NCBI GenBank assembly: GCA_964649095.1 | Contig: CAZYPH010000109.1 | Span: 1 to 7,132 of the forward strand | Direction: 5' to 3' | Length of the DNA: 7,132 nucleotides | From: CAZYPH01 sp964649095 | GTDB lineage: Bacteria > Bdellovibrionota > UBA1018 > UBA923 | Shown: piece by piece, positions 5,492-7,132 of the stretch | How positions within the stretch are numbered: position 1 is the first letter of the stretch | How the letters are laid out: each line of letters begins with the position of its first letter | Program-made: the position numbers and the translations under genes | The notes under the pieces: generated by a model | Told to the model about the DNA's origin: nothing | What the model saw: only the letters and a program-made list of their open reading frames with translations | Database searches by the model: none

Positions 5492-7132
5492 ATGGGGTTT
5501 GGGACTCAAAAATTATATATAAAAAAACTAATATTATTAACGCAGAGTCACAATGAGCGTGCGTGTGTCGCCGCGTTGTCGTTGTTTGTGGCCCTTTGGA
5601 ATCCCTCGCCGCTTGTTGCACAAACACCGACACCCCGACAAACGCCCATTCCGGCGCCCGCAACGGTGCCCACACCAACACCGCCTCCACCAGGCGCCAC
5701 GCCGCCCTCGGCCACACCCGCTCAGGCTGCGCAGGCCGCCACAGCCGTCATGCAAGAGGTGCCGAACGCTACGAATCCACCGGCGGGCGATGCTTGTCCG
5801 GGTTGTGTCGCGACAACGCGACCCCTAGCACCTCGCCGCGAGTGTGAAGAACCAGCGCGTCGTTTGTGTGGGCCATCACCGACCTCGTTTGCGCCGGCTA
5901 CCCAGCGTATGGAGGCCAAATTAACGGAGTCGATGCGTGAAGCAATTCAGCAGATTCCCTTTCAGGGCGGTTTTGAGGGTGAGGTGCGCCGACGCCTTCA
6001 GGCCATGGGGCTGACGCTCGAACCGCCGCCCGAAGGTCGCAATCCCACACAAGTCGATGCCGACTTGACTGAGAGTTATGTTCGCCGTGGCGGTCTTTTG
6101 AATTCAAGCATTCGCGCGGCGCTGCCAGCGTATTTGCGGGAGGAGTCGTTTTGTGCGGATTACGGTAGGCATATTTCAGCCGCCTCAAACAATGCTGCGT
6201 CGTTACCTCGTGTAACTGCGACTCAGGCGATGCTGCGGGATCACTTCGACCAGTTGTTGGTCTCCGCAGATCTACCGCTCTTGTACGTATTTCATACTGA
6301 TGGATTTTGCCGTATGTACCCAACGCATGACCTGTGTTCGGGGAGCTCTTTAAGAACCCTCCGACAAGACGTGTTGTTTGTAGAAAGCGTGCGTAGTGAT
6401 ACGGAACGTTACCGTGTAGAAGGGGCGCGTCTACGAGCGCGTTTGGGGTTGCCGATACGTACCACTCTAAATGCGGACTTAGCCCAAAACGTGCCCTTTG
6501 GTCAGGCGACGCCGCCAGGACCGCACGTGGCGAACTGTACTTTAATGAATGGTCTAGCTTCACTTTTATTGGTTTTAACTGAGAGGCACCTAAGCCATGA
6601 CTTGCTATCTTCTGAGTTAACTATTCGTGCTTTAGAGCGTCGGATCTTACGCCCCGAGATGATAAGCGCTTTAGATGCCACTTTGAATGATGTGCGCAGT
6701 AATTTGCAGACGGTACTAGAGCGTGAGGTGCTTCCGTGTTCTGGTCTGCCTATCGAGCGTCAGCAGCAGTTAGTGCGCGAGCTTGGAGCGCTCCGAATCA
6801 ATCACTTACAGCCGGTGCCCAATAATTGGTTTGTTCAAGGTAATGCATTGCCAGTGCCCATGGTGCTTCGCAGCGGCGGTATTCCGGCAACTCATATTGC
6901 ACAGAACCCTGGATTTCGTAGTCTCTATCGGGACGCAGGGTTGCTTGACTTATTTACAGTGAACGCGGGGTATCGCGTTTCATTTCAATTCGGTCAATTC
7001 GGTCAATTCGGTGCAACTGGGCGGGTTAGGGAAGCGATCGAGTTAAATCCGATACTTTATGGTTATCCATCGAGTGAGGTTGCTCAATTTGGTGTTATGT
7101 TGGGGCATGAGCTTGCCCATAAGTTTGCGCCT
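5492..7132 (+). CDS. Secreted M13 (neprilysin-like) zinc metallopeptidase, divergent (3' end beyond window)
   Basis: The plus frame is open for 547 codons from ATG 5492 to the window edge; an in-frame TAG at 5456 bounds it upstream. The N-terminus has a long n-region, a core CVAALSLFVALW and a cleavage near LVA before Q44, followed by a Pro/Thr-rich linker to about residue 75. Cysteines at 102/105 (CPGC) and 118/126 (CEEPARRLCG, CX7C then Gly) mirror the opening of M13 peptidases, where PCDDFYxYACG is typical. A helical region around 349-436 (Cys349, LTERHLSHDLL, DVRSNLQTVLEREVL, ERQQQLVRELGAL) resembles the M13 block with a single Cys and YVxxxF. HELAH (His539, Glu540, His543), preceded by FGVMLG, is the zinc site. 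The third ligand should lie beyond the window. GGW and NAYY are not conserved, so another HEXXH family (for example M48-like) remains possible. A (QFG)3 repeat precedes the active site. Confidence 0.88.
   Translation, partial: MGFGTQKLYIKKLILLTQSHNERACVAALSLFVALWNPSPLVAQTPTPRQTPIPAPATVPTPTPPPPGATPPSATPAQAAQAATAVMQEVPNATNPPAGDACPGCVATTRPLAPRRECEEPARRLCGPSPTSFAPATQRMEAKLTESMREAIQQIPFQGGFEGEVRRRLQAMGLTLEPPPEGRNPTQVDADLTESYVRRGGLLNSSIRAALPAYLREESFCADYGRHISAASNNAASLPRVTATQAMLRDHFDQLLVSADLPLLYVFHTDGFCRMYPTHDLCSGSSLRTLRQDVLFVESVRSDTERYRVEGARLRARLGLPIRTTLNADLAQNVPFGQATPPGPHVANCTLMNGLASLLLVLTERHLSHDLLSSELTIRALERRILRPEMISALDATLNDVRSNLQTVLEREVLPCSGLPIERQQQLVRELGALRINHLQPVPNNWFVQGNALPVPMVLRSGGIPATHIAQNPGFRSLYRDAGLLDLFTVNAGYRVSFQFGQFGQFGATGRVREAIELNPILYGYPSSEVAQFGVMLGHELAHKFAP
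6986..7012 (+). repeat. Tandem 9-base repeat, three copies, in the metallopeptidase gene
   Basis: CAATTCGGT occurs three times head to tail, in frame, encoding (Gln-Phe-Gly)3 at residues 499-507. All three copies are identical at the DNA level, which suggests a recent slippage expansion. It lies about 30 residues before the HELAH zinc site, between VNAGYRVSF and the segment leading to the active helix. Confidence 0.9.

Noticed and set aside
5553..5847. Overlapping plus-strand open frames in the Pro/Thr linker region
   Set aside because: They are alternate frames of the GC-rich linker of the metallopeptidase and give Arg/His/Pro-rich products with no signal or domain.
5898..6563. A 221-codon open frame on the minus strand inside the metallopeptidase gene
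   Set aside because: The plus strand is open through 547 codons with a signal peptide, paired cysteines and HELAH. The antisense product shows no recognisable domain and is Arg/His/Pro-rich as expected of a shadow.

Overview
The window looks like chromosome from a Gram-negative bacterium with a large exported proteome. Four of the six proteins begin with a Sec-type signal peptide, and each of these has Gln directly after the predicted cleavage alanine, followed by a Pro/Thr-rich stretch. A fifth is a polytopic membrane glycosyltransferase of a family (GT22) better known from eukaryotes. Base composition is patchy: soluble domains are GC-rich, while several membrane segments and one signal peptide are written almost purely in A and T (Ile ATA/ATT, Tyr TAT, Phe TTT). 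A predatory or host-associated lineage such as Bdellovibrionota would fit, but nothing here fixes the taxon.

Left arm, minus strand, read from 4182 down to 1: four genes with short gaps (54, 44 and 33 bases), probably one transcription unit. They are an exported alpha/beta hydrolase (4182-2569), a GT22 mannosyltransferase-like membrane enzyme (2514-997), a 62-residue secreted Pro-rich peptide (952-764) and a secreted protein of unknown function that runs off the left edge (730-1).

Centre, plus strand: a predicted AAA+ ATPase with a DUF4143 C-terminal domain (COG1373 type, 4276-5451), the only clearly cytosolic protein. Its start codon lies inside a 66-base interrupted palindrome (4227-4292) made of four alternating copies of AGTAAARTGGA. 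A promoter-like TTGACT-16-TAAAAT pair is built into the palindrome and places the transcription start at the ATG. Context and composition suggest an acquired, self-controlled gene lodged between two sets of exported-protein genes.

Right arm, plus strand: a long secreted protein (5492 to beyond 7132) with a signal peptide, a Pro/Thr linker, two cysteine pairs spaced like those of neprilysins, a helical domain, and an HELAH zinc site just before the window ends. It reads as a strongly diverged M13 (neprilysin-like) metallopeptidase. It and the left-edge gene run off the window, so neither is complete.

The exported hydrolase, peptidase and glycosyltransferase could serve envelope remodelling or digestion of external substrates, but no pathway can be read from the sequence. 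No tRNA, rRNA, CRISPR array, insertion sequence or convincing intrinsic terminator was seen. No stretch over 300 bases lacks a gene; the longest gap is the 93-base divergent region 4183-4275.
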